A stretch of 64,000 nt of DNA from Terriglobales bacterium (GCA_035573675.1 DATMAB010000015.1:124001-188000), one strand, 5' to 3'; positions 42,270-51,822 are shown, numbered from the stretch's first letter. The notes: generated from the sequence alone by a model not told the origin. Translations and numbers: made by a program.

Positions 42270-42797
42270 TCACACTCTTTCGATCGTCACCGTGTTCAAC
42301 ACCACGTCCGTCTTCGGCTTGTCGTTAGCGCCACGCGGCACGTTCACGATGCGCTCCACGACCTCTTGGCCCTCCACCACCTCTCCGAAAATCGTGTGGT
42401 TTCCGGTCAGCCAGTCCGTAGGCGCCACCGTGATAAAGAACTGCGAACCGTTGGTGTTCGGTCCGGCGTTGGCCATGGCCAGCTTGCCCGGCTTGTCGAA
42501 CTTGTAGGGCGAGCCTTTAGTCTCGTCTTCGAACTGATAGCCGGGGCCGCCGTAGCCGGTACCCATCGGGTCGCCGCCCTGGATCATGAACTTGGGGATC
42601 ACCCGATGGAAGATGGTTCCATCGTACAGCCGGTCGCGCGTCTTCTGCCGCGTGCGGGGATGTGTCCACTCGCGCTTGCCCTCGGCAAGCTCAGTGAAGT
42701 TGGCGACAGTCTTGGGCGCTTCTTTCTCGAACAGGCGGCAGACAATGCGTCCCTCGGTGGTGTCGAACACGGCGTAGGTTCCGGGTGTGCGGGCCAT
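42270..42797 (-). CDS. Cyclophilin-type peptidyl-prolyl isomerase, cytoplasmic
   Basis: 175 aa. Complete cyclophilin fold with the active-site Arg in [18 protein letters not shown], then [26 protein letters not shown] and HTIFGEVVEGQEVV. It speeds cis-trans changes at proline bonds. No signal peptide, unlike its paralogue at 42929. The two lie in tandem on the same strand and share most motifs, which suggests an old duplication. Confidence 0.93.
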   Translation of the reverse strand: MARTPGTYAVFDTTEGRIVCRLFEKEAPKTVANFTELAEGKREWTHPRTRQKTRDRLYDGTIFHRVIPKFMIQGGDPMGTGYGGPGYQFEDETKGSPYKFDKPGKLAMANAGPNTNGSQFFITVAPTDWLTGNHTIFGEVVEGQEVVERIVNVPRGANDKPKTDVVLNTVTIERV

Positions 42798-42928
42798 GAA
42801 TCTCCTTTGTCAGCTACCGAGGCACATCAACAGAGAGGTATTCATCATAAGAAAGTCGAGACCTGGCAGCCTCTCACCGAATCTCCCACACTCTCTGCAT
42901 TCTCTCAGTGTTCTCAGTGTCTCTGTGG

Positions 42929-43609
42929 CTATTTCGTTTCCGCGCGCATGATGGTGATCTTCTCAATCTTCACCGGCTTGAAGGGCTTGTCGTTGCGCTC
43001 GTCGCGGGGCACGCGGGCGATCTTGCGCACCAGCGCGACGCTGGCCGCGTCACACTGCCCGAAAATGGTGTGCTTGCCGTTCAGGTGCGGCGTCGGCACC
43101 TCGGTGATGAAGAATTGCGAGCCGTTGGTGTCCGGTCCGGAGTTGGCCATGGCCAGCCGTCCGGGGCGGTCGAACTTCAGCGTGGGTACGATCTCATCCT
43201 CGAAGCTGTAGCCCGGGTCGCCCGAGCCGTTGCCCAGCGGGTCGCCGCCCTGGATCATGAAGTCCGGGATCACGCGATGGAAGATGGTGCCGTCGTACAG
43301 AGGCACGCCGACTTTCGGCGACTTGGTGAGCGGATGCTTCCAGTCGCGCGTGCCCTCGGCCAGTCCGACGAAATTGGCCACCGTCTTGGGCGTTTCCTTG
43401 GCGAACAGCTTGCACGTCAGCTTGCCCATCGTGGTTTCGATCACGGCCGTCGCCCCGACCAGGGTAGCGGGGTCGGGACCCATATTCGGTTTGGCCTCGG
43501 CAGCGGCCGGGGCCGGTGTCGACGGGGCGGCGGTCGCCGGCTTTTGTGGTGCGGACTCGCAGGCGATCACGGAAACGAACAGAAGTGCAGCAACAATCAG
43601 TCGGGACAT
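42929..43609 (-). CDS. Cyclophilin-type peptidyl-prolyl isomerase, lipoprotein
   Basis: 226 aa. Lipoprotein signal ([19 protein letters not shown], lipobox VIAC), a Pro/Ala linker of about 30 residues and a cyclophilin domain with [38 protein letters not shown] and [15 protein letters not shown]. Expected to act in the periplasm, anchored to a membrane, on exported proteins. Tandem with the cytoplasmic cyclophilin gene. Confidence 0.93.
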   Translation of the reverse strand: MSRLIVAALLFVSVIACESAPQKPATAAPSTPAPAAAEAKPNMGPDPATLVGATAVIETTMGKLTCKLFAKETPKTVANFVGLAEGTRDWKHPLTKSPKVGVPLYDGTIFHRVIPDFMIQGGDPLGNGSGDPGYSFEDEIVPTLKFDRPGRLAMANSGPDTNGSQFFITEVPTPHLNGKHTIFGQCDAASVALVRKIARVPRDERNDKPFKPVKIEKITIMRAETK

Positions 43610-43655
43610 TCAACCTCCAGAGAGCATCTGATTCTACTTTGTGCGGCGGCGCGCC

Positions 43656-44936
43656 TCAACGCTTCGTCGCGGCCGCCGCTGCGTCGGCTTTCTCCTCTGC
43701 CTGCATGTCGTGGCTGACGCGCTCCACGTCACGGAACACGCGCATCAGGTTGCCGCCCAGGATCTTGTGAAGCTGCTCGGCCGTGTAGCCGCGGGCCGCC
43801 AGCGCCTCGGTAATCTTCGGCAGGTCAGCGACCGAGTCGATGCCCTGGGGCAGGGAAGTGATGCCGTCGAAGTCCGACCCCAGGCCCACATGGTCGATGC
43901 CCGCTATCTTGGCCACGTGGTCGATGTGGTCGATCAGTGACTTCAGGGGCGGCCTCGGCACGCGGGCCGCGAACTCGCGGTGCAGTTTGTTGAACGCCCG
44001 GTAATAAGTCACCGCGTCGGCATCCTTGAGCTGGGCGCGCAGCTTTTCTTCTGCGGCGTTGGCCTCGGCGTTGAGCTGGGCGGCCTCGCGCCGGTAGTCC
44101 TCGTCCACGAAGCCGGAATAGAAGTTCACCATGACGACGCCGTTGTTGCGGGCCACGGCGCGCAGCATGTCGTCGGTCATGTTGCGCCGGTGGTTGGTCA
44201 GCGCCCGCGCCGAAGAATGCGACGCGATCACTGGCGCCCGGCTGATCACCAGCGTCCGGTAGAAGGTGCGGTCGGAGACGTGCGAGATGTCCACCATCAT
44301 ACCCAGCCGGTTCATCTCACGGATCACTTCCTCGCCGAATTCGGTCAGGCCCTTCTTGGTGTGCGGTACGCCGGCCTTGTCGATGTCGCCCGAGGAATCG
44401 GCCCAGTCGGTGCTGTTCGACCAGGTGATGGTCATGTAGCGCACTCCCAGCCGGTAGTAATCCCTGAGCAGCGCCAAGTTGTTCTCGATGGAGTGTCCGC
44501 CCTCGATGCCCATCAGCACGGCCAGCTTTCGTCCGGCATGGGCCCGCTGGATGTCGGCCGGGCTGAACGCCATCATCATGCGATCGGGATGCCGCGCCAC
44601 CTGGCGGTACACGGAATCGATCTGCTCAAACGTGCGGAGCGCAAAACGTCCCTGCGAGCGCGGCGCTTCCGGGTCCACCCAGATGGAGAAGAACTGCGCG
44701 CCCAGGTTGCCTCTGCGCGCAAGTTCCAGATCAAGGTGTCGGCCCTCGGCCAGAGCGCCCTTGGTGATGTCGAAGTCGTCGTTGAAATATTGCGTGGTGT
44801 CGGCGTGCGTATCGATGATCAGCGCCGAGTTGTGAACGGCGCGCGGGTCGGGTTTGGCGGCAGGTTTCGCGGCCGTTTGCGCAAGCACCGGCGACGTCAC
44901 CAGCAACCACACGAACAGACGGACATGCGCTCTCAT
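43656..44936 (-). CDS. Membrane dipeptidase (M19 family), exported
   Basis: 426 aa with a signal peptide (MRAHVRLFVWLLVTSPVLAQ). Binuclear zinc site: IIDTHADTT, the bridging Glu in GIEGGHSIENN, MVDISHVSDRTFY and IASHSSARAL, then VGLGSDFDGI. Renal-dipeptidase-type enzymes cleave dipeptides, including those with a D-residue. Probably periplasmic nutrient or wall peptide use. Single gene, 85 bp from the end of sdhB. Confidence 0.93.
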   Translation of the reverse strand: MRAHVRLFVWLLVTSPVLAQTAAKPAAKPDPRAVHNSALIIDTHADTTQYFNDDFDITKGALAEGRHLDLELARRGNLGAQFFSIWVDPEAPRSQGRFALRTFEQIDSVYRQVARHPDRMMMAFSPADIQRAHAGRKLAVLMGIEGGHSIENNLALLRDYYRLGVRYMTITWSNSTDWADSSGDIDKAGVPHTKKGLTEFGEEVIREMNRLGMMVDISHVSDRTFYRTLVISRAPVIASHSSARALTNHRRNMTDDMLRAVARNNGVVMVNFYSGFVDEDYRREAAQLNAEANAAEEKLRAQLKDADAVTYYRAFNKLHREFAARVPRPPLKSLIDHIDHVAKIAGIDHVGLGSDFDGITSLPQGIDSVADLPKITEALAARGYTAEQLHKILGGNLMRVFRDVERVSHDMQAEEKADAAAAATKR

Positions 44937-45020
44937 CTCAAGGGACTCCTGGCGATAGGGACTGGCGTGATTCGACGGTTCGAATGCTCGGGAGGATTCT
45001 TCGGACCGCGCATCAAGCAG

Positions 45021-45770
45021 CTAGCTCCGGAACAGGTCGCGGATGGCCTGCCGCATCACCTGACCGGCCACGCTGGAGATGGCGCGCGTCAGCGGGATGT
45101 CCTTGGGACAGGCCTCGACGCAGTTCTGGGCGTAGGCGCAGTCAGCGACGCCGCCGTCGCCCATGAGCGCCGCCAGCCGCTCTGGCGCCAGCACCTTGCC
45201 CGTAGGATGTTCGTTGAACAGCGCCACCTGGCCGATGGTCGCCGCGCCCACGAACCCGGTTCGCTCGTTGAACTGCGGGCACACCTCCATGCAGCAGCAG
45301 CAGGAGATGCAGCGCGAGTACGGATACGCCTCCTCCTGCTGACGCGGATACACGCGCGGCCCGGAACCCAGGTCGTATGTGCCATCCACCGGCACCCACG
45401 CCTTCACGCGCTTCAGGTTCTCGAACAGGACGTTGCGGTCCACCGCCAGATCGCGCACCACGGGAAACTTCGACAATGGCTCCAGCCGTATGGGCTGTTC
45501 CAGCTTGTCCACCAGCGCCGAGCACGCCATCTGCGCCCGGCCGTTGATGCGCATGGCGCACGAGCCGCACACTTCTTCCAGGCAGTTCGAGTCGTACGTG
45601 ATGGGCGCGGTGGCCTTGCCCTGGCGGTTCACCGGGTTGGCGGCGATTTCCATCATGGCGGAGATCACGTTCATACCCGGCTTCCAGGCCAGCTCAAACT
45701 CCTCCCAGTAGGGCTTGGCCCCGGGATCGGCCTGTCGCTTGATCTTGAGAACGACCGTCTTCTCGGCCAT
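45021..45770 (-). CDS. sdhB: Succinate dehydrogenase iron-sulfur subunit
   Basis: 249 aa. N-terminal [2Fe-2S] domain with SNCLEEVCGSCAMRINGRAQ and C-terminal ferredoxin domain with SRCISCCCCMEVCPQ and NCVEACPKDIP. It hands electrons from the flavoprotein to the membrane subunit. The run of four adjacent Cys in CISCCCCMEVCP is one more than usual between cluster ligands. Last gene of sdhCAB; 23 bp after sdhA. Confidence 0.95.
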   Translation of the reverse strand: MAEKTVVLKIKRQADPGAKPYWEEFELAWKPGMNVISAMMEIAANPVNRQGKATAPITYDSNCLEEVCGSCAMRINGRAQMACSALVDKLEQPIRLEPLSKFPVVRDLAVDRNVLFENLKRVKAWVPVDGTYDLGSGPRVYPRQQEEAYPYSRCISCCCCMEVCPQFNERTGFVGAATIGQVALFNEHPTGKVLAPERLAALMGDGGVADCAYAQNCVEACPKDIPLTRAISSVAGQVMRQAIRDLFRS

Positions 45771-45793
45771 CGGCTTGTCGTCAGGTCCTCAGG

Positions 45794-47584
45794 CTACGCC
45801 GCCACATCGTACCGGCGCGGCCGCGGCGGAAGCAGCGACGTATCCACCGGCTCCATCTCCAGCCGGGGTTCGTCGGCATCGGCCGCAAAGTACGCCTTGG
45901 TTGTCTTCAGGAAATTGGCGTCGTCGCGCTCGGGAAAGTCCGGCTTGTAATGCGCCCCGCGCGATTCGTTCCTCATCCGCGCTCCCTGGGCGATCACCCG
46001 CGAGAGCTGCAGCATGTTGTAGAGCTGGCGGGCGAACGCCACCGTCGTGTTGGCCCACTGGTTGCGATCGCTCAGGTTGATGCGCCGGTAGCGCTCCAGC
46101 AGTTCCACCAGCTTGGCATCGGTTTCCTCCAGCGCCTTGTTGTAGCGGATGACCGTGCAGTTCCGCGTCATCATCTCGCCCAGCTCACGCCACAAGCGGA
46201 AGGGATTCTCCGACCCGCTCGACCGCATCAGCCCGGCGTTGATTTCCTCCTGCCGTTTGCGTTCGCTCTCGAACACGCCCGAATCCACTGCCTCCGCTGA
46301 CTTGGCGACCGACTTGGCGTAGGCCAGCGCTGCCGGTCCGGCCACGAATCCGCCGAAGATGCAGGAGACCAGCGAATTCGCTCCCAGCCGGTTGGCGCCG
46401 TGATACTGGTACTCGCATTCCCCGGCGGCGTAGATCCCCGGAATGTTCGTGGCTTGCTTGAAGTCCACCCAGAGTCCGCCCATGGTGTAGTGCATGCCGG
46501 GAAATATCTTCATCGGCACCTTGCGCGGATCGTCCCCCACGAACTTCTCGTAAATCTCCAGGATGCCTTCCAGCTTGCGGTCCAAAATGGCGGCGTCGAT
46601 ATGCGTGAGGTCGAGATAGACCATGGGCTTGCCGTCGATGCCCAGCCCATGCTCGTACACCACCTTGTGGATGGCCCGCGTCGCCACGTCGCGCGGCACC
46701 AGGTTCCCGTACTTCGGATACCACTCCTCCAGAAAGTACCAGCGCTCGGATTGCGGGATGGAGAGCGGCTCGCGCTTGTCTCCGGGGTTCTTCGGCACCC
46801 ACACCCGTCCGCCCTCGCCGCGCGCCGATTCCGACATCAGCCGCAGCTTGTCCTCGCCGGGGATGGCCGTGGGATGTACCTGGATGAACTCGCCGTTGGC
46901 GTAGTAGCAGCCCTGCTGGTAGAGCGCGCCCTGCGCCGAGCCCGTGCAGACCACCGAATTGGTGGACTTCCCGAAGATCGCCCCGATCCCGCCCGTGCAC
47001 ACGATGATGGCGTCGGCCGGAAACGTCCGCACTTCCATGCTGCGCAGGTCCATCGCGCAGATTCCCCGGCACACGCGGTTGCCGTCCAGCACCGCGGAGA
47101 GGAACTCCCAGTGCTCGAACTTCTGGACTTTGCCTTCGGCCTCAAACCGCCGCACCTGTTCGTCGAGCGCGTAGAGCAGTTGCTGGCCGGTGGTGGCGCC
47201 GGCGAACGCCGTGCGGTGATACAGCGTTCCCCCGAAGCGCCGGAAATCCAGCAGCCCTTCAGGCGTGCGGTTGAACGGCACCCCCATGCGATCCAGCAGG
47301 TCGATGATGCCCGGCGCCGCCTCGCACATTTCCTTCACGGGGGGCTGGTTGGCCAAAAAATCGCCGCCGTAGATGGTGTCGTCGAAGTGCTTCCAGGTGG
47401 AATCGCCTTCGCCCTTCAGGTTCTTGGCCGCATTGATGCCGCCCTGCGCGCACACCGAGTGCGAACGCTTCACAGGCACGATGGAGAACAGGTCGACGTT
47501 GCCGCCCTGCTCGGCGATCTTGATCACTGCCGCCAGGCCCGCCAGCCCGCCGCCGATCACGATGATCCTGGGAGCGCGGGCCAT
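45794..47584 (-). CDS. sdhA: Succinate dehydrogenase flavoprotein subunit
   Basis: 596 aa. Dinucleotide motif IVIGGGLAGLAAVIKIAEQG, the His that binds FAD covalently in RSHSVCAQGGINAA, FVQVHPTAIPG-type substrate region (seen as FIQVHPTAIPGEDKL), and GANRLGANSLVSCIFGG near the C-terminus. Oxidises succinate to fumarate, or the reverse. The start ATG at 47584 directly abuts the sdhC stop, so translation is coupled. Confidence 0.97.
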   Translation of the reverse strand: MARAPRIIVIGGGLAGLAAVIKIAEQGGNVDLFSIVPVKRSHSVCAQGGINAAKNLKGEGDSTWKHFDDTIYGGDFLANQPPVKEMCEAAPGIIDLLDRMGVPFNRTPEGLLDFRRFGGTLYHRTAFAGATTGQQLLYALDEQVRRFEAEGKVQKFEHWEFLSAVLDGNRVCRGICAMDLRSMEVRTFPADAIIVCTGGIGAIFGKSTNSVVCTGSAQGALYQQGCYYANGEFIQVHPTAIPGEDKLRLMSESARGEGGRVWVPKNPGDKREPLSIPQSERWYFLEEWYPKYGNLVPRDVATRAIHKVVYEHGLGIDGKPMVYLDLTHIDAAILDRKLEGILEIYEKFVGDDPRKVPMKIFPGMHYTMGGLWVDFKQATNIPGIYAAGECEYQYHGANRLGANSLVSCIFGGFVAGPAALAYAKSVAKSAEAVDSGVFESERKRQEEINAGLMRSSGSENPFRLWRELGEMMTRNCTVIRYNKALEETDAKLVELLERYRRINLSDRNQWANTTVAFARQLYNMLQLSRVIAQGARMRNESRGAHYKPDFPERDDANFLKTTKAYFAADADEPRLEMEPVDTSLLPPRPRRYDVAA

Positions 47585-48334
47585 TCAGCGCTTCTCCGCC
47601 GCCAGCGATTGGGCAACCCGGTAGCTCGCTGTTTTTTCTGCCGGCCACGGTCGCAGGAACGCGCGCACCGTCAGCAGCCACACAGCCAGGAACGTCACAC
47701 CCATCATCAGGCACACGTAGCCGAAACGTCGTCGCGCGCGGTCACCGACCGTGATCCCCCACTTGGCGGCAAACAACCATATGCCGTAACTGAAGTGCCA
47801 CACCGCCGCCACGATCCCCACCACGTAGAACGCCACCACCCAGGGGTTCTCGAAGGCCGCCTGCACTTTCCCGAAGGCCGCGTACGGATTCTCCGGCAGA
47901 TGCACTCCCGTGAACCGCATTTCCCAGGTGTGGAACACGATGTAGGCGAAGGCAATGCCCCCTGTCCAGCGCTGCAGCGTGTACATCCAGTTGCCGACCC
48001 ACGGGTAATCGCTCAGGTTGGGTTCGCCGCGCAACCAGATGTAGAAACCGTAGAGCGCGTGAAACAGGATGGGGATGAAAATGAACGTCGCCTCCACCAC
48101 CACCAAGAAGGGCACGCTCACCAGGAAGGCCACTTGCTTGCCATACGCGGCCGGCCCGTTGGTGGCGAAGGCGTTCGACACCATGTGCTCCACCAGGTAG
48201 AAGCCCACCGGGAAGATGCCGCTCAGCGAGTGCAGGCGCCGCAGCCAGAAGCTGTAGCCCTGCCCGGCGCGCAAGGGAGCCACGCCGGCGGGGATGCGAG
48301 GGGTATCAGCCGGGGGAGCGGCGGTGGACGCCAT
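47585..48334 (-). CDS. sdhC: Succinate dehydrogenase cytochrome b558-type membrane subunit
   Basis: 249 aa with five membrane segments. His residues in LRRLHSLSG, FYLVEHMVSN, LFHALYGFYIW, VFHTWEMRF and AVWHFSYGIW are placed to bind two haems, as in the one-subunit b558 family of Bacillus, Bacteroidetes and Acidobacteria. It anchors SdhAB and passes electrons to the quinone. First gene of the operon; divergent from the GAF gene. Confidence 0.92.
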   Translation of the reverse strand: MASTAAPPADTPRIPAGVAPLRAGQGYSFWLRRLHSLSGIFPVGFYLVEHMVSNAFATNGPAAYGKQVAFLVSVPFLVVVEATFIFIPILFHALYGFYIWLRGEPNLSDYPWVGNWMYTLQRWTGGIAFAYIVFHTWEMRFTGVHLPENPYAAFGKVQAAFENPWVVAFYVVGIVAAVWHFSYGIWLFAAKWGITVGDRARRRFGYVCLMMGVTFLAVWLLTVRAFLRPWPAEKTASYRVAQSLAAEKR

Positions 48335-48478
48335 TCAGTCGCGGGTCTCCTTGCAGTTGCGCGGTGCCACGCCCAACTCTCGATTATCTTTGCCGCTGCG
48401 CAGCCAAGTCAAGGAAGCGTTTGCGCCCGGCAAGAGAGCCGCTCAGGAACGCCGGCGTCTTGCCGCCGCTCTCGCCCC

Positions 48479-48506
48479 TTGTCCCTCCCCGCGCGACGGC
48501 TATAAT
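48479..48506 (+). promoter_or_regulatory. Candidate promoter of the GAF-domain gene
   Basis: TTGTCC (48479-48484), 16 bases, TATAAT (48501-48506). The ATG is 36 bases further on, behind GGAGGG. Confidence 0.6.
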
Positions 48507-48542
48507 GGCCTGCCTCGATTCCAGCCGACCACGGAGGGTTCC

Positions 48543-49079
48543 ATGGCCACACCCGTCATCGCCTTCGCGCAACTGGCCACCGAGTGTGAAAAGGACGGTC
48601 TGACCCCCAAGAACGGGGAAAAGATTGCCGCCGAGCTGGCCAAGACCTTCGGCGTCAAGGACGACGAAGTCGGCATCCTGCGGGTGGATAAATCCAGCCT
48701 GGTCTTCGTCTATCCCGCCAAGCTGCATAACATCGGGACCATCCCGCTGAACACCACCGGCTCCGTCGCCGCGCGCACCTTCAACACCAAGCGCGCTGAG
48801 ATCATCAACAACTTCGCCCAGGCCAAGCACACCTCCATCTTCGAAGCCGTGGATACCGGCAGCCGCCCCAAGCCTGCGCCGGGCGAAAAAGTGGACAAGC
48901 ATGCCTATGTTATCCAGAAGCTGATGTCCGTCCCGGTGATGTCCCAGGCCGGTCCCGTAGGCGTCATCCAGGTGTGCCGCAAGGGCATGACCGCCCCCGC
49001 CTCCGGCCCCGACTTCTCCCCCGCCGACCTGCAGAAGCTGGTCACCATCTGCCAGGCCCTCTCCAAGTGCTTCAAGTGA
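48543..49079 (+). CDS. GAF-domain protein
   Basis: 178 aa, essentially one GAF-type small-molecule-binding domain: VGILRVDKSSLVFVYPAKL, TGSVAARTFNTKRAEIINNF, KLMSVPVMSQAGPVGVIQVC, SPADLQKLVTICQALSKCF. No output domain is attached, so it may act through a partner. Ligand unknown. ATG 48543 follows CGGAGGG; the frame continues upstream but the promoter lies there. Confidence 0.85.
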   Translation: MATPVIAFAQLATECEKDGLTPKNGEKIAAELAKTFGVKDDEVGILRVDKSSLVFVYPAKLHNIGTIPLNTTGSVAARTFNTKRAEIINNFAQAKHTSIFEAVDTGSRPKPAPGEKVDKHAYVIQKLMSVPVMSQAGPVGVIQVCRKGMTAPASGPDFSPADLQKLVTICQALSKCFK

Positions 49080-49112
49080 CGGCGCAGTCGCGAAGCGACG
49101 GAAACTCGAAAG

Positions 49113-49175
49113 CCCAGCACGTCAGTGCTGGGTAGGGTGAAATTAAGCACGATCGGAGTCCTGCAGGGACGAAAC
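49113..49175 (+). repeat. Paired-hairpin element B, copy 1
   Basis: CCCAGCAC/GTGCTGGG (49113-49132, loop GTCA), about 25 bases, then CGGAGTCC TGCA GGGACG (49155-49171). The inverse-strand relative is at 57701-57761. No gene lies in this 110-bp gap. Confidence 0.75.
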
Positions 49176-49189
49176 ATGTCTGGCCCCGT

Positions 49190-49789
49190 TTACCGTCTCC
49201 CTCCCCCATACCACTGCAGGAACTCACGGAACGCCCTTCCCCGGTGGCTCACCTTCGCCTTTTCCTCTGGAGTAAGCTCAGCGAACGTCTTGCCCAACGA
49301 TGGGAAAAGGAACAACGGATCGTACCCGAATCCCTGACTACCGCGCGGCGCGCGCAGGATCCGACCTGCAGCCTCGCCACGGAACGTAGCCAGCGTCTGC
49401 CCGGCGCGCGCCGCCGCAATCACGCACACGAATCGGGCCGTGCGACGTTCATCCGGTACGGCCTCTAGCTGGCGAAGCAGCCGCGCATTGTTCTCGTCGT
49501 CGGTCGCCGTCTCGCCGGCATAGCGCGCCGAGCGCACGCCCGGCGCGCCGTCGAGCGCGTCTACTTCGAGCCCCGAATCATCGGCCAGCACCAGTTCTCC
49601 CGGAAGGTACCGGCTGTAGTGCTCGGCTTTTTTTCGCGCGTTGGCTTCGAACGTCGCGCCATCTTCCGCGACGGCGGAAAGGGAACTGAAGTGGGGAATC
49701 CCGACGACCTCAACACCCGCTGTCGCGGCCGCGCCCGCGAAATCGCGCAGCTTGCCCGGATTCGAGGTGGCGATCAGAACGCGCCGCAT
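49190..49789 (-). CDS. rdgB: XTP/dITP diphosphatase (RdgB/HAM1)
   Basis: 199 aa. Start MRRVLIATSNPGKLRDFAGA, then FEANARKKAEHYSR, LADDSGLEVDALDGAPGVRS and SQGFGYDPLFLFPSLGKTFA with SHRGRA. It hydrolyses inosine and xanthosine triphosphates so that they are not built into DNA. ATG 49789 gives the exact family start; the longer open frame upstream is not coding. Confidence 0.95.
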   Translation of the reverse strand: MRRVLIATSNPGKLRDFAGAAATAGVEVVGIPHFSSLSAVAEDGATFEANARKKAEHYSRYLPGELVLADDSGLEVDALDGAPGVRSARYAGETATDDENNARLLRQLEAVPDERRTARFVCVIAAARAGQTLATFRGEAAGRILRAPRGSQGFGYDPLFLFPSLGKTFAELTPEEKAKVSHRGRAFREFLQWYGGGRR

Positions 49790-49855
49790 GTCGCCGGCAG
49801 GATACACGCAGCGGGTTGACGCCCGGAATCCGCCGGCGCAGAATGTCGGCCCGGT

Positions 49856-50278
49856 ATGAATGGCCAGCCTGACCGCCTGGAAATCAATCTCCGTCAGATT
49901 CGCATCATCCACCTCGTCATGCTGCTTACGATTCCTTTGTATTTCGTCACGGCCGAGATGCTTGCGCCTCCGACGGCACGCGATGTGCGCGCCATACGCC
50001 AGGGGATCATCGTCATGGCCTTGCTGTTTTCTGGCGTCGCCGTCGTTGTTCGAAAGCGGATGCTCGATTCCGCTGTCGACATCCTCCGCCTGAAGCCGGA
50101 CGATACACCTGCGCTGGTGCGCTGGCGCGCCGCGCATATTGTTACCTTCGCCTTGTGCGAATCGGTCGCCCTGTTCGGCCTCGTCCTGCGCTTCCTCGGG
50201 GCCACCACGCTCGAGGGCGCGCCCTTCTTCGCCGTCGCCTTCGTCCTGATGCTCGTCTTCCGGCCCGTGGCGCCCTAG
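49856..50278 (+). CDS. Four-segment membrane protein, unknown
   Basis: 140 aa with about four membrane segments (IIHLVMLLTIPLYFVTAEML, GIIVMALLFSGVAVVVR, HIVTFALCESVALFGLVLRF, GAPFFAVAFVLMLVFRP) and a short cytoplasmic start. Family not recognised. It lies 9 bp before the homoserine dehydrogenase gene and could be translated with it, though no functional link is evident. Confidence 0.7.
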   Translation: MNGQPDRLEINLRQIRIIHLVMLLTIPLYFVTAEMLAPPTARDVRAIRQGIIVMALLFSGVAVVVRKRMLDSAVDILRLKPDDTPALVRWRAAHIVTFALCESVALFGLVLRFLGATTLEGAPFFAVAFVLMLVFRPVAP

Positions 50279-50287
50279 GACGACGGC

Positions 50288-51307
50288 GTGTCACGCACCT
50301 TCAATCTCTGCTTGTTGGGTTTCGGCAACGTCGGCCGTGCCCTGGTCGAATTGCTCTTGGAGAAGCGCGCCGCCCTGGCCGCGGAATACGGCATCGAGTG
50401 GCGCATTACCGGCGTGGCTACGCGCCGCCTGGGCTGGATCGCCTCGCCGGCCGGCCTTGACCCTAAAGTGTTACTTGAAGGTGTGGTTCCGCCTCCTTCG
50501 CTGTGCGCCCGCCCCGCCGGCCTTCGCGAATGGTTGCGCGCCGCGCAGGCCGATGTTCTGTTCGAGAACACCTCGCTCGATTTCGAGACCGGCGAGCCGG
50601 GCATTTCCCATCTGCGCGCTGCTCTGGAGCACGGCGCCCATGCCATCACCGCCAACAAGGGACCCGTGGTCCACGCTTACGAAGAACTCTCGCGACTGGC
50701 CGACAGCCAGGGCCGCCGCTTCCTGTTTGAATCCACGGTCATGGACGGTGTGCCCATCTTTTCGATGTTTCGCGAGTCCCTCCCCCTTGTCGACGTCATC
50801 GGCTTTCGCGGAGTGCTCAACTCCACCACCAACGTCATCCTCGGCGGCATGGAGGCAGGGAAGAGCTTTGCCGACGCGTTACGTGACGCCCAGGCCGCTG
50901 GCGTGGCCGAAACCGACCCCGCCGCTGACATCGACGGCTGGGACGCCGCCGTCAAAGTCGCTGCGCTGGTCACCGTGCTGATGAAGCATCCCCTCAAGCC
51001 GCAGCAGGTGGAGCGCCAGGGCATCCGCGCTTTGACCGGCGACGCCGTCCGCTCCGCGCTCGCCACGGGACGGAGATACAAACTGATATGCGCGGCAGAA
51101 CGCTCCGGGAGCCACCTTCGCGCCTATGTCCGGCCGGAGGAACTGCCGCCGACCGACGCCCTCGCGCGCGTCGAAGGCACGTCCTCCGCCATCACTTTCT
51201 ACACCGACGTCTTTCCCGCACTGACTCTGTTCGAAGAGAACCCCGGCCCCAAGGCTACCGCCTACGGTCTTCTGGCCGATTTCATCATTGCCGTACGGCA
51301 GCCATGA
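50288..51307 (+). CDS. hom: Homoserine dehydrogenase
   Basis: 339 aa. NAD(P) motif LLGFGNVGRALVELLLEKRA, HAITANKGPVVHAYEELSRL with the catalytic Lys, FESTVMDGVPIFSMF, RGVLNSTTNVILGGME, and ETDPAADIDGWDAAVKVA. No C-terminal ACT domain, so it is the short form without threonine feedback there. Reduces aspartate semialdehyde to homoserine on the way to threonine and methionine. Starts with GTG 50288. Confidence 0.93.
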   Translation: MSRTFNLCLLGFGNVGRALVELLLEKRAALAAEYGIEWRITGVATRRLGWIASPAGLDPKVLLEGVVPPPSLCARPAGLREWLRAAQADVLFENTSLDFETGEPGISHLRAALEHGAHAITANKGPVVHAYEELSRLADSQGRRFLFESTVMDGVPIFSMFRESLPLVDVIGFRGVLNSTTNVILGGMEAGKSFADALRDAQAAGVAETDPAADIDGWDAAVKVAALVTVLMKHPLKPQQVERQGIRALTGDAVRSALATGRRYKLICAAERSGSHLRAYVRPEELPPTDALARVEGTSSAITFYTDVFPALTLFEENPGPKATAYGLLADFIIAVRQP

Positions 51308-51346
51308 TCCGAACACACCGAGCACACGCGTAGGGGTGGGACGGTG

Positions 51347-51385
51347 CCCCATGTCTGCGCGATGTTGTTTCGCGCAGACGTGGGG
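51347..51385. repeat. 40-bp palindromic element C, copy 1
   Basis: CCCCATGTCTGCGCG, 9-base loop, CGCGCAGACGTGGGG: a near-perfect 15-bp stem (one internal mismatch). An inverse copy with a changed stem is at 57083-57122. Confidence 0.85.
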
Positions 51386-51465
51386 TAACTCGACGAATTC
51401 GCCTTTCGGTGGCCATTCCCGAATTGGCCGCATCCCGCGCGCCCCTGCTACCATCCCATGCTTCG

Positions 51466-51822
51466 ATGATCGAGGCCCTGATCCGCCGTGTGCTGGCGCT
51501 TTCCCCGCAGGTCCGCTATGTAGCCGTCTACTGGGATGGCGTTCTGCAGTCGCGCGAGCGGGAGGGCCTTTCCGATGCCACTTCCAGTGAATCTGACCGC
51601 TATGAGGAATTACTCGTCAACCCCACGCTGCTGAAGCTCGCCACGCAGCGCGGCAATATCGATTGCGGCGGCCTGCGCTTCCTGATCGTGGGCTACGGCA
51701 ATTTCTATCAGATCGTGGGCGCGCTCCCGCGCGGCCATCTCTCGGTTGCGGTCGAACTTTCCGCGGACCCCATACGGGTTGCGAGCCAGTTGCAAAAGGT
51801 CGTGGAAGAGACGATGCCATGA
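51466..51822 (+). CDS. Small protein of unknown function
   Basis: 118 aa. The pattern (LSPQVRYVAVYWDGVLQSRE, LKLATQRGNIDCGGLRFLIV, YQIVGALPRGHLSVAVEL) looks like a roadblock/LC7-type alpha-beta fold, but the match is only impressionistic. ATG 51466 is used. Its TGA overlaps the ATG of the RraA-like gene (ATGA), so the two are translated together. Confidence 0.7.
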   Translation: MIEALIRRVLALSPQVRYVAVYWDGVLQSREREGLSDATSSESDRYEELLVNPTLLKLATQRGNIDCGGLRFLIVGYGNFYQIVGALPRGHLSVAVELSADPIRVASQLQKVVEETMP

